From: Flabesymbios commensalis
Lineage: Eukaryota; Annelida; Polychaeta; Terebellida; Flabelligeridae
Direction of reading: 5' to 3'
NCBI GenBank assembly: GCA_964017125.1
Contig: OZ024912.1
Location: 80,919,392-80,983,391, forward strand
DNA: 64,000 nt
The notes under the pieces were generated by a model. That model was not told the origin of the DNA, made no database searches, and saw only the letters and a program-made list of their open reading frames with translations. Each line of letters begins with the position of its first letter. The stretch's first letter is position 1. The translations under genes were made by a program, and so were the position numbers. This document shows, piece after piece, positions 23,440 to 35,039 of the stretch.

Positions 23440-25532
23440 ATGATGGAAATTCGATCTGATATCACGAGCTTGATGTTGATTTGGATTATGACTGTCACCA
23501 TGGTAACAACTTCCGAGTTACCAGGGAGCAGTTCTTATTTCTTTAAATGGAGGGAGCATACACAATACAAGCTGCCTGTGACGTCATTAGAGTTCACTTA
23601 TCAGGCCACATCAGAACTTGAATGTGCCATAGTGTGCTGCTGCAGGAGCAGATTCGAACCCTGCGCTGGGTTTGCCTTTATTTCCATAAACGCTCAGTGG
23701 ACCTGTGCATTGGCAATCAAGGTAACCATGGGGACGTAATAAACAAAAATGTTGTGCAGTAACATGGTAAGACTGAGCAAATACTGGTTTTGTACCGGAT
23801 GCTGCCGACATTAACGACCAGTATAATCCGGAATTGAGAAATTATAAATACAGTTTTTTATTTATTTTAAACGTCTAATACTGGGCAAATACAGGAAGTA
23901 AATGTATTGGACTAATAGCCCTACCACGCCGATTTGCAAAACGTGTCCGGCCCAATTGAATTATTTTTATATGGTACAATGTCGGCCCAATATTGTGATG
24001 ATATCAGGGGGGGAGGGAAGGGAAATAAATTATACGTTGCCACTTTAGAATTTGAAATGAGTTATTTCTTGCGACAATTTTGAATTTAATAAAAATGCAT
24101 GCCTAATGAGATATAATATCATGTTTCAATAAATCATTAAATAAAAAATCTATATCGCCCCAGCGAACCGAGCGCGGAGGCGCACAAATCCTTAGCATGA
24201 TCATGTGTCATAATCCGGGACAAAGCAGGTACATCAACAGGATGCTGGGCCACAGAGGAGCTAGGGCGAGACAGCCAGACACCAAATAGGTGAGATTTAA
24301 GTAGTTTCCTAAATGCTAAAACTGTTTGGGCATTACGAGTGGACATCGGCAGAGCATTCCATAAGGCTGGGTCGGCTATGGAGAGAGCTCTAGATCCAGT
24401 TTTAATTTTATAAAGGGAACAAGAAACCTTAATTTGTGGAGGGTCAGCCATATATCATGCAGGCTGGTTATATATTAAGGTTATGAAAGTTAGGCATATA
24501 TGCATATTTTAAAATAAATTTGAAAGGAGGCCAATTTAATTGTTTCAGAATGAGAATGCAACTACTAAAATGTGCGGCTTTGGTTGTCATTCTTGCAAGA
24601 CAGAAAAACAGCTCTAAATGCGTTGTAATCTAGAAAACTGTAAAATAGGGTTGTATTTGTTTGGCACAGATTTTCAAAAAGGTCCATGAGCGTTGTCCAT
24701 CTTTTCCCTTTAAAATTTGTTTCTAATTTTAAACTGAAGATAGGCCTAAATATTTGTGTGCATTTATGATACAGTTAATTGATACTGTCTTTGAGAGAGG
24801 TAGATTTGTGTATCATCCATATGTATATACTATTATATAGATGATACTACAAACCGAAATCCTGCTATAGCATATTAGGAAATTCTGGCCATAGAAATAA
24901 AGATTAACATCGTGAGCTGTTTATAGAGAGTGTTGCTGTCATGTTCAAACATTGATCACCAAGGCAATGACAGCAGCTCAAACGTTTTTTAAGGTTCTGG
25001 TAATAGCTGATTATCTATCAATGTTACATTTTGACTGCCATAAATATGTGAATGGCTGGATTTAAATGCAGATCTTATCTAAATAAAATAAGTAATTCTT
25101 CATGACACACCAACATAATTTATAAGAAATGACTGTTTTCAGGATATGAATGGCACAGGGCCTAATTTGCTGGAAACGACCTACAGTGATGACCTCTACA
25201 TCGATAACTTTCCCCGTGAGCCAGATAATATACCGACCACAGAACAAGAAGAAGTGACCACCGACAAAACGACCACTGAAGCAGAACTGTTTACCACGAC
25301 TCAACCGACTACTGAACCAGTCGAGGTTTCCACAACACAACCGACTACTGAAGCAGTTGAGGTCAGCACGGAAATAAATGTGGCATCCACAGAAGATGAA
25401 GTGACCACCATGCCACCTGTAGTGGTGTACACTATGCCTGACAATAATCTCGATGGTTAGTGATTTTATGTAGTAGTAGTAGTAGTAATAGCAGCAGTAG
25501 TAGTAGTAGTAGCAGCAGTAGTAGTATTAGTA

Positions 25533-25563
<31 letters not shown>

Positions 25564-25620
25564 CAGCAGTAGTAGGCCTAGTGATAGTAGTAGTAGCAGC
25601 AGCAGTAGTAGTAGTAGTAT

Positions 25621-25679
<59 letters not shown>

Positions 25680-25722
25680 ATAGTAGTAGTAGTAGTAGTG
25701 CAGTAAAAGTAGTAGTAGTAGT

Positions 25723-25817
<95 letters not shown>

Positions 25818-25818
25818 C

Positions 25819-25859
<41 letters not shown>

Positions 25860-25886
25860 CAGTAGCAGTAGCAGTAGTAGTAGAAA

Positions 25887-25942
<56 letters not shown>

Positions 25943-26950
25943 CTAGTAGTAGTAGTAGTAGTAGTAATAGTAGTAGTTGTAGTAGTAGTAGAAGATTCAA
26001 ATGACGAAACATTAAAAAAAAAGACATATCGTAAATTGAGTTATTTGATAAATGAGCAACTGTCACAAATTATTTGATCATTTTCTGTGACATTGTGTTT
26101 GCTTTTAACCCTTAAAGCGCTGATTTTTTAATTAAAACCTCGGTGACCAAAGGGTCATTTTCAATCTGAAATCATTATAAATGTCTTAGTCAGCTTTTTC
26201 CGATTCATTTGAATACCTATGTTATTTGTCTACGACCATTAGAAATAATTTTACGCTTACAGCTTTAGTCGTCAGAATCTGACGTCTACAGACGTCAGAT
26301 TCTGACGCCTTAAGTCGATCCCCGCGCTGTAAGAGTTAAGCATATTTGAACCCATTTATGAGGTCCTAGCGGGGTTTTAGATATCCCCTTCATTTCATAT
26401 TTGCTGTGGTTGTTGATGGTGAATGTGACGGAGGATGGAAGTTTAACCCTAACAGTAACACATTTTACTGTTACCATGGAGACACGAGTCTAGCTCATGC
26501 AGACGCCATGGCTATGTGTACTTATTTAACCAGCGATCCATTCCCCCAACCGGAACTGGTATCTATAGAATCAGTGGAGGAACACCAGTTTATCATCGAC
26601 AATGTCCCAGCATCTCCAGGTAGGCCTAATGCATATAACATAAACATAATATAATATACATACAAATTGTGTAGGCATGCACATCTATATCAGATATGTG
26701 ATCATCCATTATGTGTGTTTCAGCTGGAGGGAGTGGCATCTGCTATCACACTTCAGGGAAGGAGACTTCAGCGAGTTCAGGTCTCTATGAATGGGAGGTG
26801 ACATCAGACCCAGTGACTCTCCCTGCTGCTGCTTACTGTAGTCCCCCCGCAACAGAGAAATACATCAGTCTGGATCACGGATGTGGAATGAAACTAGATT
26901 CAATTATAAATGGTCAGAGTTGTGCTGCCATCTGTGAAATAAACCCTTAA
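23440..26950 (+). CDS. Lectin-like gene C: same architecture (341 aa), exon 3 acceptor lost
   Basis: Exons by homology are 23440-23721, 25143-25455, 26416-26619 and 26724-26950. All keep the family phases and open frame (1026 nt if joined). The N-terminus (MMEIRSDITS) is the A type and differs from B, D and E. The apple/PAN-like exon has an extra cysteine (VCCCRS). The linker has two 12-residue repeats (TTQPTTEPVEVS-like). The CTLD starts CDGGWKFNPNSNTFYCY and ends AAICEINP. The dinucleotide before exon 3 (26414-26415) is TG where B, D and E have AG, and a TTAA foldback element (26105-26339) sits 76 bases upstream. An in-frame AG at 26432-26433 could be used instead but would drop six residues, including the first CTLD cysteine. 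Intron 2 also holds about 520 bp of AGT repeats. The gene could be expressed aberrantly or be a young pseudogene. Confidence 0.8.
24130..24470 (-). mobile_element. LINE 3' fragment (CR1/L2-like), inverted twin of 1000-1312
   Basis: The minus-strand reading gives ALSIADPALWNALPM and FRKLLKSHLFG, the same C-terminal LINE signature as in intron 1 of gene A. Its position in intron 1 of gene C is equivalent, so it was duplicated with the arm. Confidence 0.7.
25466..25991. repeat. AGT trinucleotide repeat in intron 2 of gene C
   Basis: About 520 bp of agt units with a pure agc block near 25722-25757 and scattered variants, starting about 10 bases after the exon 2 donor. The sister introns in B and D lack it. 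Poly-Ser, poly-Val and poly-Leu readings are artefacts. Confidence 0.95.
26105..26339. mobile_element. TTAA element in intron 2 of gene C, just upstream of exon 3
   Basis: It runs from TTAACCCTTAAAGCGCTG to the inverse end cgctgtaagagttaa, with the GACGTC double palindrome near 26280-26310. It is one of the single-arm versions of the palindromic family. Its right end lies 76 bases before gene C exon 3, whose acceptor is lost. Confidence 0.7.
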
Positions 26951-29039
26951 TCAAGGCCAATAATAACATTTTAAGAAAGTGTAATAATATTTTTGTAAAA
27001 ATTACATAGCAGAACTTGTGCATGTTGAAAAGCAAAATATACAAAAATTTGCTGAAAGTTTAAGAAAATTTATGAGAAAATTAAAGCTCTATAATTGGTC
27101 TAAGTTTTGCATTTGCTGCGGACTCACATATATGTTCTCTTGGTGTACGTCATGGCGGATTCGTTTTATTATGCAATGTGCAAACCGATTTTAAAGGAGT
27201 ATTACACAGAAGTAAAACACAAGAGCTTGGTATGGTAAAACTGTTATCAGTTTTAAGAAGAAAGTTAGCTATTTGTAATTTCTTATGTATCTTTGTATGC
27301 TCAATAAAATAGTTTCAGGGCTTTTATCAAAATTTTAACACGTAGCCTAAATTCACCACTGTGAATTAAATTCCGTACATAGGCTGTGTGCAGGGGCTGT
27401 ATTTCAAGATATATTGTCATTCGTATTGTATTGAGAGGTGTCTTGGACAAGTATTTATTTTATTCTGCAGTGTTGTCGAAATACGTAGGTGTCTTTACAG
27501 TTCGAATTCCTTGTTATCACAGTGCTGTGCCCTACCATGTCCCAACTTCAAGTCGTAGCAGCATTGATTAATATTGTGCAAAAAAACAACAGTTTTATTA
27601 AAAATTCAATTTATTCATTGGTTGTTAAGACACTATATATATGCCTACGCCGTTAAACTGAGCTGCCCCAACGATCATAGTCTGAAGTGGCTGGTGATTA
27701 TTTCAGCATTCTGAAAATACATAGAAGCAAAATTGCAAATATATTTAAATATTGGTGAAAAAAGCTGAAAAAACATTAGCAATTTGGCAAGTTATTTTGT
27801 CTACAAGCAAGCAAAAATCTGCCATTTTGTGCGATAAATCAGCCATTTTTATTTTGCTCAACCATTTTTCAACAACTTGTCAATGAGCTGCATGGTTATA
27901 AGCAACACATAGAACAAATTTGATCAGGATAGGCCTACATGAAAATCTTACTAAGGGAAAGTTAACGCCGATGTCGACGCCGCTCCCGACAAAGACGCCG
28001 AACTTCAATGGCAAAAGTCCACCTTAAAAAAGGGCGGGCTAAAAAGATATTTATTTAAAATTCACCATTGTGCCTGGAAAATTCAAGCTGCTACCTAAGC
28101 GTCAAACACTTTACACCTAAAAATTGTTTGGCCCAGTGATCCTAGCCTAAACTGGCTGGTGAGTATTTCAGCATTCGGAAAATATATTTATGAACAAATA
28201 TCACATAAGTATAAGTATATTAAATATCAATTTTATTTTGAAAAGACATATATTTGTAATTCAACATTGTGTATTGAAAATCTATAGAAAATATAATTTG
28301 ATGGCATTGTTAAGACTGTACATTTAATTTTCAATACTATAACCTGGAAACATGTCTTACCATCAAAACAAAAACAACACACCTTGAACTGTCGTCTTGA
28401 TGACATCTAGTAAGAGTTTTTGTGCTTCATTTATATGACTTGGTCTCTGTTCTTGCTTTTGTAGACTGCCTGAGACATAATCACATATTGTGTTTAAATT
28501 GTGACAATTCTACTATTGATTGATTTGTTCAACCAGACTTAGACCTATTTGATTAGTAAAAAAAACAATTTTGGTTATTGAATCGCAATATACTTAGGAA
28601 TGTAAATATACTTAGGAATGTAAAAGTAACGCTAGTAAATTTCACGATGACATTCAATTGCTTAGTTGAAATGAATACATAGTATAGGCTTACAACTGTA
28701 TAACCTATATGCATTTGCATTTGCATTCACAACCTCGCATTTATGCTACACACCTCCATCGTTTAATAGCAATTTGTACTTCTTTTCCATATCCCCCTCT
28801 CATAAGAGCAATGACTCCTATCGTGCTGTTTGGTATCAGCCACCAGTAGCACACACTGGCTACCCATTGGAACGTGCTTCACAGCATCTTTGTCGCTGAT
28901 GCCACATCACACTGGCATCAGGATGAAATCATACTGGGCAAACACAACCTGAAAAAACATAATAATTCAGGCTAACATATCATAAAACACAAATGCATTT
29001 ACATTTCTATGGCGCCACCCACTTAAGCAAGTGGGTGGA
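26951..29039. other. 3' flank of gene C and C-specific insertion
   Basis: 26951-27470 keeps similarity to the flanks of B, D and E (gaggtgtct.ggacaag), with AATAAA at 27303. From about 27480 the DNA is absent from the other units. It contains a dispersed-repeat-like stretch near 27660-28040 (gttaacgccgatgtcgacg), also seen near 57690. No gene recognised. Confidence 0.5.
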
Positions 29040-30075
29040 CAATATGAAGAGTGGGTGGGAATTGTTTTTGACACAGCAGTGTGACAGTAAGACTTGTACG
29101 TTTAGAGGGGTAATAATAACCTTTATTGAAACAACACTGTGGCAGTAAGGACTTGTACATGTAGAGGGGTAGTAAGAATACTTATTAACACAGCACTGTG
29201 GCAGTAAGGACTTGTACATGTAGATGGGTAGTAGAAACCCTTATTGGCACAGCACTGTGGCAGTAGCGACTTGTACATGTAGAGGGGTAGCAGGGACCCT
29301 TATTGACACAGCACTGTGGCAGTAAGAACTTTACATGTAGAGGGGTAGTAAAAAACCTTATTGCCACAGCACTGTGGCAGTAAGGACTTGTACATGTGGA
29401 GGGGTAGTAAAATCATTATTGAACATCACTGTGGCAGCAAGGACTTGTACATGGGGTAGTAAAAACCCTGATTGACACAGTACTGTGGCAATAAGGACTT
29501 GTGCATGTAGAGGGGTAGTAAAAACCCTGATTGACACAGTACTGTGGCAATAAGGACTTGTGCATGTAGAGGGGTAGTAAACAACCTTATTGGCACAGCA
29601 CTGTGGCACCAAAGACTTGTACATGTAGAGGGGTAGTAGGAACCCTTATTGACACAGCATTGTGGCAGTAAGGACTTGTACATGTAAAGGGGAAGTAGGA
29701 ACCCTTATTGACACAGCACTGTGGCGGTAAGGACTTGTACATGTAGAGGGGTAGTAAAAAAACTTACTGACACAGCACTGTGGCAGTAAGGAATTGTACA
29801 TGTAGAGGGGTAGTAGGAACCCGTATTCACACAGCACTGTGGCAGCAAGGACTTGTACATGTAGAGGGGTAGTAAAAAACCTTTTTGATACAGCACTGTG
29901 GCAGCAAGGACTTGTATATGTAGAGGGGTAGTAAAAAACCTTATTGACACAGCACTGTGGCAGTAAGGAATTTTACATTGGGTAGTAAGAACCCTTATTG
30001 ACACAGCACTGTGACAGTAAGGACTTGTACATGTAGACGGGTAGTGAAAATCTTATTGGCACAGCACTGTGACCT
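29040..30075. repeat. Minisatellite of about 57-59-bp units (about 18 copies)
   Basis: Each unit holds gacacagcactgtggcagta, aggacttgtacatgtagag and gggtagta with a variable A-rich spacer. The unit contains near-palindromes (cacagcactgtg, ttgtacatgt). It lies in DNA specific to the 3' flank of gene C (about 27480-30530). Confidence 0.9.
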
Positions 30076-30474
30076 TGGATAAACATTGTCCAGTTTAACG
30101 CGAATTGGGTTTTCAAGAGCAGTTCATAGTCACACATTATGGAAAAATCGTGTACACATAGGGCCTAGGCCTACAATATAAGACAGGATTGGCTAAAAGT
30201 ATCACATTACTTACTTGATGGTGTCATCGATTTACACAAATTCCTGCTTCTTCCTATAATTCCTTATTGTCTCGCTCGACAATGTCCAAGATGAAACACA
30301 TTTTCGGCAGCCGAAAATTCACTTGAGGCCGTTTTAAATGCTTCATACTTGACGGACGTCCTTTCGATCAACATGGCGACGATGTAATGGCGGCAATCCA
30401 CTCAGCCCTCCCACTCCACATGCAAAAATGTACGATGGCCTCTGATTGGTTTGGTGAAAATAGCTATTCGCTCT

Positions 30475-30500
30475 GCTATTGCCACAGTACTGTGGCAATA
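30475..30500. repeat. Perfect 26-bp palindrome
   Basis: ctattgccacagt followed by its exact reverse complement. It resembles the cacagcactgtg core of the minisatellite 400 bp upstream and may be a remnant or founder of that unit. Confidence 0.7.
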
Positions 30501-30529
30501 GACACTTCCTTATTTTATAATATTTTATT

Positions 30530-31700
30530 AGTGTGCTGAAAGTATACGTTTGGATAAATGTGAAACAATGCGACCTAAGATTTGTTCTGTGATGTTATAA
30601 TGTTATGTTGCCTGTTGTAAGAAAATTGGCTGCTTTCTTGTACAATTATTCTCAATCTTTTGCTGATTATCAGCTAATTATAATCTCTTTATATCACTTT
30701 AATTGTTTGTTTTTATGTTTATTTTTATGCCATTTGATTTTATTCCTGTGCATTTTTTTTTAATAACACAATCAATATATGTAGCCTATGCACAAAGACA
30801 GCATTGTTTATTTCTATAGTAATTTGATTGTGATAATTTGTCTTTTCGGTAAGAAACTACAATTTTTAAATACAGCCAGTATAATGGTATCGATGTATCG
30901 AAAGTATCGATGGGATTACAAAATTTACAGTGAAAAACAAAAAAAATTGTTGCAAAATAGCTTTTGTTGATTGTTTCTATTTTTTGGAATTCGGTCATCT
31001 CAATAAAGTGTGTAGCGTTTTGTGGAATGTTATTTTGTAATGTTTGTTTTGCATTCATTTTTAATGTACTACCCAGCACAATACGTCTATGACGCTGGCC
31101 CAACATTGGCTCAACATAAGGCCAACGTATTGTGCCTGCTGGGTACGTACAATGTTTGTCAGGATATAAAGTCAGAGGTTATCATTGAACTCATTGTGGC
31201 TGTGGGCATGTGGTAAAGACTCACTAAATTGTTCTTCTGAGCACAATACAGCGTTTGTACAAGTACTGTAGGAACATATATTTATACGACACTGACCAGT
31301 ATGTTAGACCAAGTTGTGAGCAGCAACACTGTCGGACTTAAGCCCATAAAGCTGCTGACACATAGGCCAGGCACTTATATAATTCCATCTGCTGTGCGGT
31401 ATAAAAATGGCTACATCTATGCGAAACTGTTAAAGAATTAATATTGCTTCAGTGGCTTGTGTAAAATGACAATATTGTTTGTTATCTTTTGGGGTTCTTT
31501 TAATGAATAAAAATGATCTAGGTCAAGCTTGCAGGGTGTATTCAAACAAATAATATATCATTACTGTAAACCTACTACTTGAATTGCACATTTGTATTGC
31601 ATTGCAATCACATGTGGATTTACTAAAACCATAATGCATGTGCTACATTCCTCCTACCACTATTAGTCCATGAAAATCCCATGAGTAATAGGGTCCAAAA
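30530..31700. other. Resumption of the shared 3' flank of gene C
   Basis: Collinear with 55550-56840 downstream of gene E, for example cataatgcatgtgct at 31630 and 56790. Non-coding apart from repeats. Confidence 0.55.
31071..31144. mobile_element. Different hairpin at the same site in the 3' flank of gene C
   Basis: Stem acccagcacaatacg pairs with cgtattgtgcctgctgggt, with ggcccaacattggctcaaca in between. Flanks (aatgta / cgtacaatg) align with those of the B and D hairpins, but the stem sequence is unrelated or strongly diverged. Confidence 0.55.
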
Positions 31701-31739
31701 CCATGATTCTGTAACTAACTATCGGCAGGTAAAAATTGA

Positions 31740-32340
31740 ACAAAGTAAGACTAGTTCATTTTTATAGTTTATTCAACGCGTTTTGCATTGTTGCTTCTTC
31801 AGGAATACAGTGGTGAATTCAAGGTTTGTTACGAGTAATTCTATTTTGATTATGACGTCACACATATGGTTGATTACTTAATTGGATGGTGAAAATTTGC
31901 TAGATGTTGATTGGTTGGCTGTTTGCCGGATGTAGTGGGAGTGGTGAAGCCGGCATGCTTAATTTAATGTGTGCCGGATGTGTGTTTTTAGATAGATGTT
32001 TTTAGGGTGGTGCGAGCGGATGCATGCCGATTATATGTTATGCATTGAAGGATGGTTAGGTTGTTTGGTTGTTAGTTGGATGCTTGTGATTTTTAGGTTT
32101 TACATGGTTGTACAAGGTGGTGCAAGAGTGGGTGTTTAATGTACGTGTGCGACAGTGGTATATTTGGGTGGTTTTGCTGGGTTGTGGTGTGGTTTAATTT
32201 GTGAATGTATGTGTGGATGCGTGGGTTTTGCAATTCAAAATTGAATAAGGCATCTAAATTGTTCGCAAACATAGTTCAAATAATAGTAATTTTAGATTTA
32301 GATAAAGCGATGCTTATATGGCGTTCGCATTGATTGATAA
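31740..32340 (-). mobile_element. Possible Penelope-like element 3' region
   Basis: The minus strand contains cctgaagaagcaacaatgca followed by aaacgcgttgaa. This resembles the terminal motif (cctgaagaag ... aaacg) often seen at ends of Penelope-like retroelements. No coding region is recognisable; the assignment rests on this motif and could be wrong. Confidence 0.3.
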
Positions 32341-33039
32341 AGTTTTCGATAACAAAAAAAAACAATCACTTCGGCATTACTTATGCTAACTGGTTTATCG
32401 GTGGTTCGTAAAACCCAAGGAATAGCCAGCATCATCCATGGCGGGACGGAGGTGGCCTCCCGTCGCGGGCTATTCATTTAAGTGGTGGGTGTGTGGCGGG
32501 CGGTTACATTCCGTCCAGGTACTGCTCTTTCCTCCTCTTTAACATTATTAGTATGCCGGCCGGAAGGTGGTCCGCACGTCAGGGTTATGGGCCACTCCGG
32601 CGTGTGGTCCATCCTCTGGCTCACAGAAACGATGTGTAGCATCAGGTTGTATTTAAGAAAAGTCTGAAAGGAGTATCCTATGGACGCAGCCGGCGAGCGG
32701 GCAGATTACCTGTCCACCTGTACGCTGCGTCCTGGATATTGATGAAGGGATAAAGACAATAATTATATGCTGTGTATATATTAATATTGAGATGGTAGCT
32801 CACACAGAGAAATTTTGTGATTTAAGGTTGGTACTAGTAGCTGTGTGTATGTGTCGGATGCCGGATGTTGTTTGACAGCGACAATACAAGGGTGATAGGG
32901 CCGTCCAGGCTGGTGGTATCAAGAAAAGAAGGGGGAAATTTTGCTCGATCACAGTGGACAATGTACCTCATTTTCAATGCATTTAGGTGGAAACTGAATT
33001 TAACTGGAAAGCCAGTCAGTCATCCCTGCGTGTACAGCA
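32341..33039. other. GC-rich intergenic stretch of unknown origin
   Basis: 32420-32740 is clearly more GC-rich than its surroundings (cggaggtggcctcccgtcg, atgccggccggaaggtgg). No coding frame of convincing length or similarity was recognised. It may be part of an unrecognised element. Confidence 0.35.
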
Positions 33040-33850
33040 ACCATGAACTGAGCCGGTGTACACCCATCACTTAGCCTTTCCTCGTTTAATGCTTGGTTTA
33101 TGCGACCAAAACCAACACTTTATGAGGTTTCGTAATGATAACTACGATCTGCAGACAAAGGAGGAATCATTACTAACAAGTGTCTACTATCGACATAGTG
33201 TTAAATCTCACAAATGAGAGTAGAATGGCCAATTCCTGGACTTCCACAATGTTTTCTCCAGAGCCGCCTGAATGGTTTGTACAAGTCTTTCCCACCTGCC
33301 CACAGATACCGTGGAGTAGTGAACTTCCAAGTCAGCTTAGAAAAGAGGGGCATCTCAGCCACAAAAATCCTCAAAGCAACGAGAGTTGGTTGAATAAATG
33401 ACGTCTGGTACCGCACACCACATTTAAAGGCGCCATGAAGGTAATTGGGTCCGCATGCAAAAGAGGCAAAAAGAAGATTTGAACTTTTGACACATATCGT
33501 GTTATGCTGTCTACCAATTTCTTAGAACCATACAATTTGAAGGGTGACCATCACCATACTCCCATTCTTTATGAATTAATGGCGTGGGTTTCCCTTTTGA
33601 ATAGTGAGGTACAATCTATATCAGACAGAAATATGATAATTTTAATCATCCTTGACAATTTCTCCAAACACACATATTACCAGATCTACAGTATGCAAAA
33701 CTTATTCCTTTGAAGAACAAGTTGAAACAGTTGTTGAAACATTTCTAAATATAGCTTTCTGTCAGCTTGGTCTTTGTTCTGAGGTGCATTCTGATCAGGG
33801 ACGTGAACTTGAGAGCAAAAGCAAATAATGCATGAAAAATAGCATGGGTC
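33040..33850 (+). mobile_element. Gypsy-type LTR retrotransposon fossil (integrase region)
   Basis: The region carries remnants of a Gypsy-like integrase core: a DNFSK motif and an HSDQGRE motif in the expected order and spacing. It is a fragment without recognisable LTRs, broken several times and old. A related fossil lies at about 57040-58380. The ends are approximate. Confidence 0.6.
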
Positions 33851-33892
33851 GTAGTCAGATGAGAATTGACGAGAAATCAGCGATTTTACAGG

Positions 33893-34060
33893 TTAACCCA
33901 TACAGAGCGGAAACATTACAATGCGGAAACATTACAACACGAAAACATTTTTGCCATGGAGACCAAAGTTTTTTTTTCAATCTAAAATCATCATAAATGT
34001 CTTTGTTAGCTCTTTCAGCTTCATTTGAATAACTATATTATGAGTCTACAGCCACTCCTA
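33893..34060. mobile_element. Truncated TTAA element of the GACGTC family
   Basis: Begins TTAACCCATACAGAGCG and carries the family arm (ccatggagaccaaag, aatcatcataaatgtctt); the core and right end are missing. Confidence 0.55.
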
Positions 34061-34132
34061 AACATGGTTATTACTCAGTATTTCAAGGCGATTTGTCTGC
34101 ATGAAAGCTGGCTCAACCTATTTCTGTATCTG

Positions 34133-34501
34133 TTTATTAAGTGGCAGTACGCACTATTGTGCTATCGCGCCACGGGAGTAACTTAGCAAGGCCTGTTATT
34201 ATTCATGATATATTTGCCTTATGTGCATGCCAAGTACTCTAAATTGTGGATTTTCTGGGGTCTCCCTGGATGGAAACTGCGCCTGCATCAATTGAGGTTC
34301 TTTTGCGTCCAACTCAAAGGCAATCAGTTGAGCCATCTGATTTACGTGGTTCTCTGAGCTCCACAACACGACATCGCTGCACGATGTCCTAGTTTATACG
34401 GCACTTGACAGTCCCAGGCGGTCACCCATCCAGCTATGAACCGGGCGCGACGTTGTTCAACTTCAGTGATCGAGCTAACACCGATGAGACAACGCCGTAT
34501 T
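34133..34501 (-). mobile_element. 5S rRNA-derived SINE
   Basis: On the minus strand the first 110 bases (34500-34390) closely match the 3' two-thirds of 5S rRNA. They include the box A region (gatcactgaagttgaacaac), cgcgcccggtt, and box C (ggatgggtgaccgcctggg). The 5S internal promoter is thus nearly intact. A body of about 250 bp without similarity that I recognise follows, ending near ttaataaacag. Imperfect 13-bp duplications (34120-34132, 34502-34514) flank it. The paralogous site at about 18255-18280 reads straight through without the insert. This fits a SINE3-type (5S-headed) element rather than a plain 5S pseudogene. Confidence 0.8.
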
Positions 34502-34514
34502 CCATGTACTGTAT

Positions 34515-35039
34515 AACACCCGGCTGACATTGGACACAACTAGTTTTAATAACATTTCTTTCTCTTTCTTATTTTTGTCATTGTGTTATTGTAACAGATA
34601 TCGCCTCATTGATGTTATCTTTGATGTGGAGCTGGTATTGATGACTTGTCCTCCATTATGTATGAGAAATCCATATAGTTAGGTGCTCAGCTTGATCCTT
34701 GATCCTCACACCTATCTGGTCACCACTGCCTGGGATCCCCCCTCCCCTCAAAAAATATTACCAGCAGATTTAACCTTACAACCACTGCGATATTGCGGAG
34801 CATCCACTCCCTCCGATTAATGTAAAGTATTCATAAAGGACTTATTCTGCTGAATTGTGTATTATAGCTGCATAACTGTTTTGTTTATTTCGACTGAAAT
34901 AACCTAAAATGTTCAACACAAACATTCATATATTTTTAAAGGCTTTATAAATGGACAAAATTTATGTAAATGCAGCTGGATTAGATCACCACGCGATACA
35001 CCATCAAGTTATATGGTGTGGTAAATCGGTCTGTGCACA
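34515..35039. other. Intergenic DNA, paralogous to 18260-18600
   Basis: The duplicated block continues through ggtattgatgacttgtcct and gatcctcacacctat; no gene recognised. Confidence 0.5.

Larger units (their letters stand above)
20336..25455. repeat. Right arm of the 5.1-kb inverted segmental duplication
   Basis: This is the reverse-complement partner of bases 1-5140. It carries the upstream DNA, exon 1, intron 1 and exon 2 of gene C. The match probably continues past 25455 into DNA that lies outside the window on the left side. Confidence 0.9.

Noticed and set aside
25460-26077. Poly-Ser/Val/Ala and poly-Leu/Tyr open frames
   Set aside because: Translation of AGT and AGC microsatellite within an intron.
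29007-30004. Several Cys/Ser-rich minus-strand frames
   Set aside because: They follow the roughly 58-bp minisatellite and shift frame with unit-length changes.
34390-34505. Functional 5S rRNA gene
   Set aside because: The 5' part of 5S is missing, the sequence has several differences, and it is joined to a SINE-like body with target duplications.
34342-34539. Protein-coding frame across the 5S-like region
   Set aside because: The similarity is to 5S rRNA at the nucleotide level; the frame is incidental.
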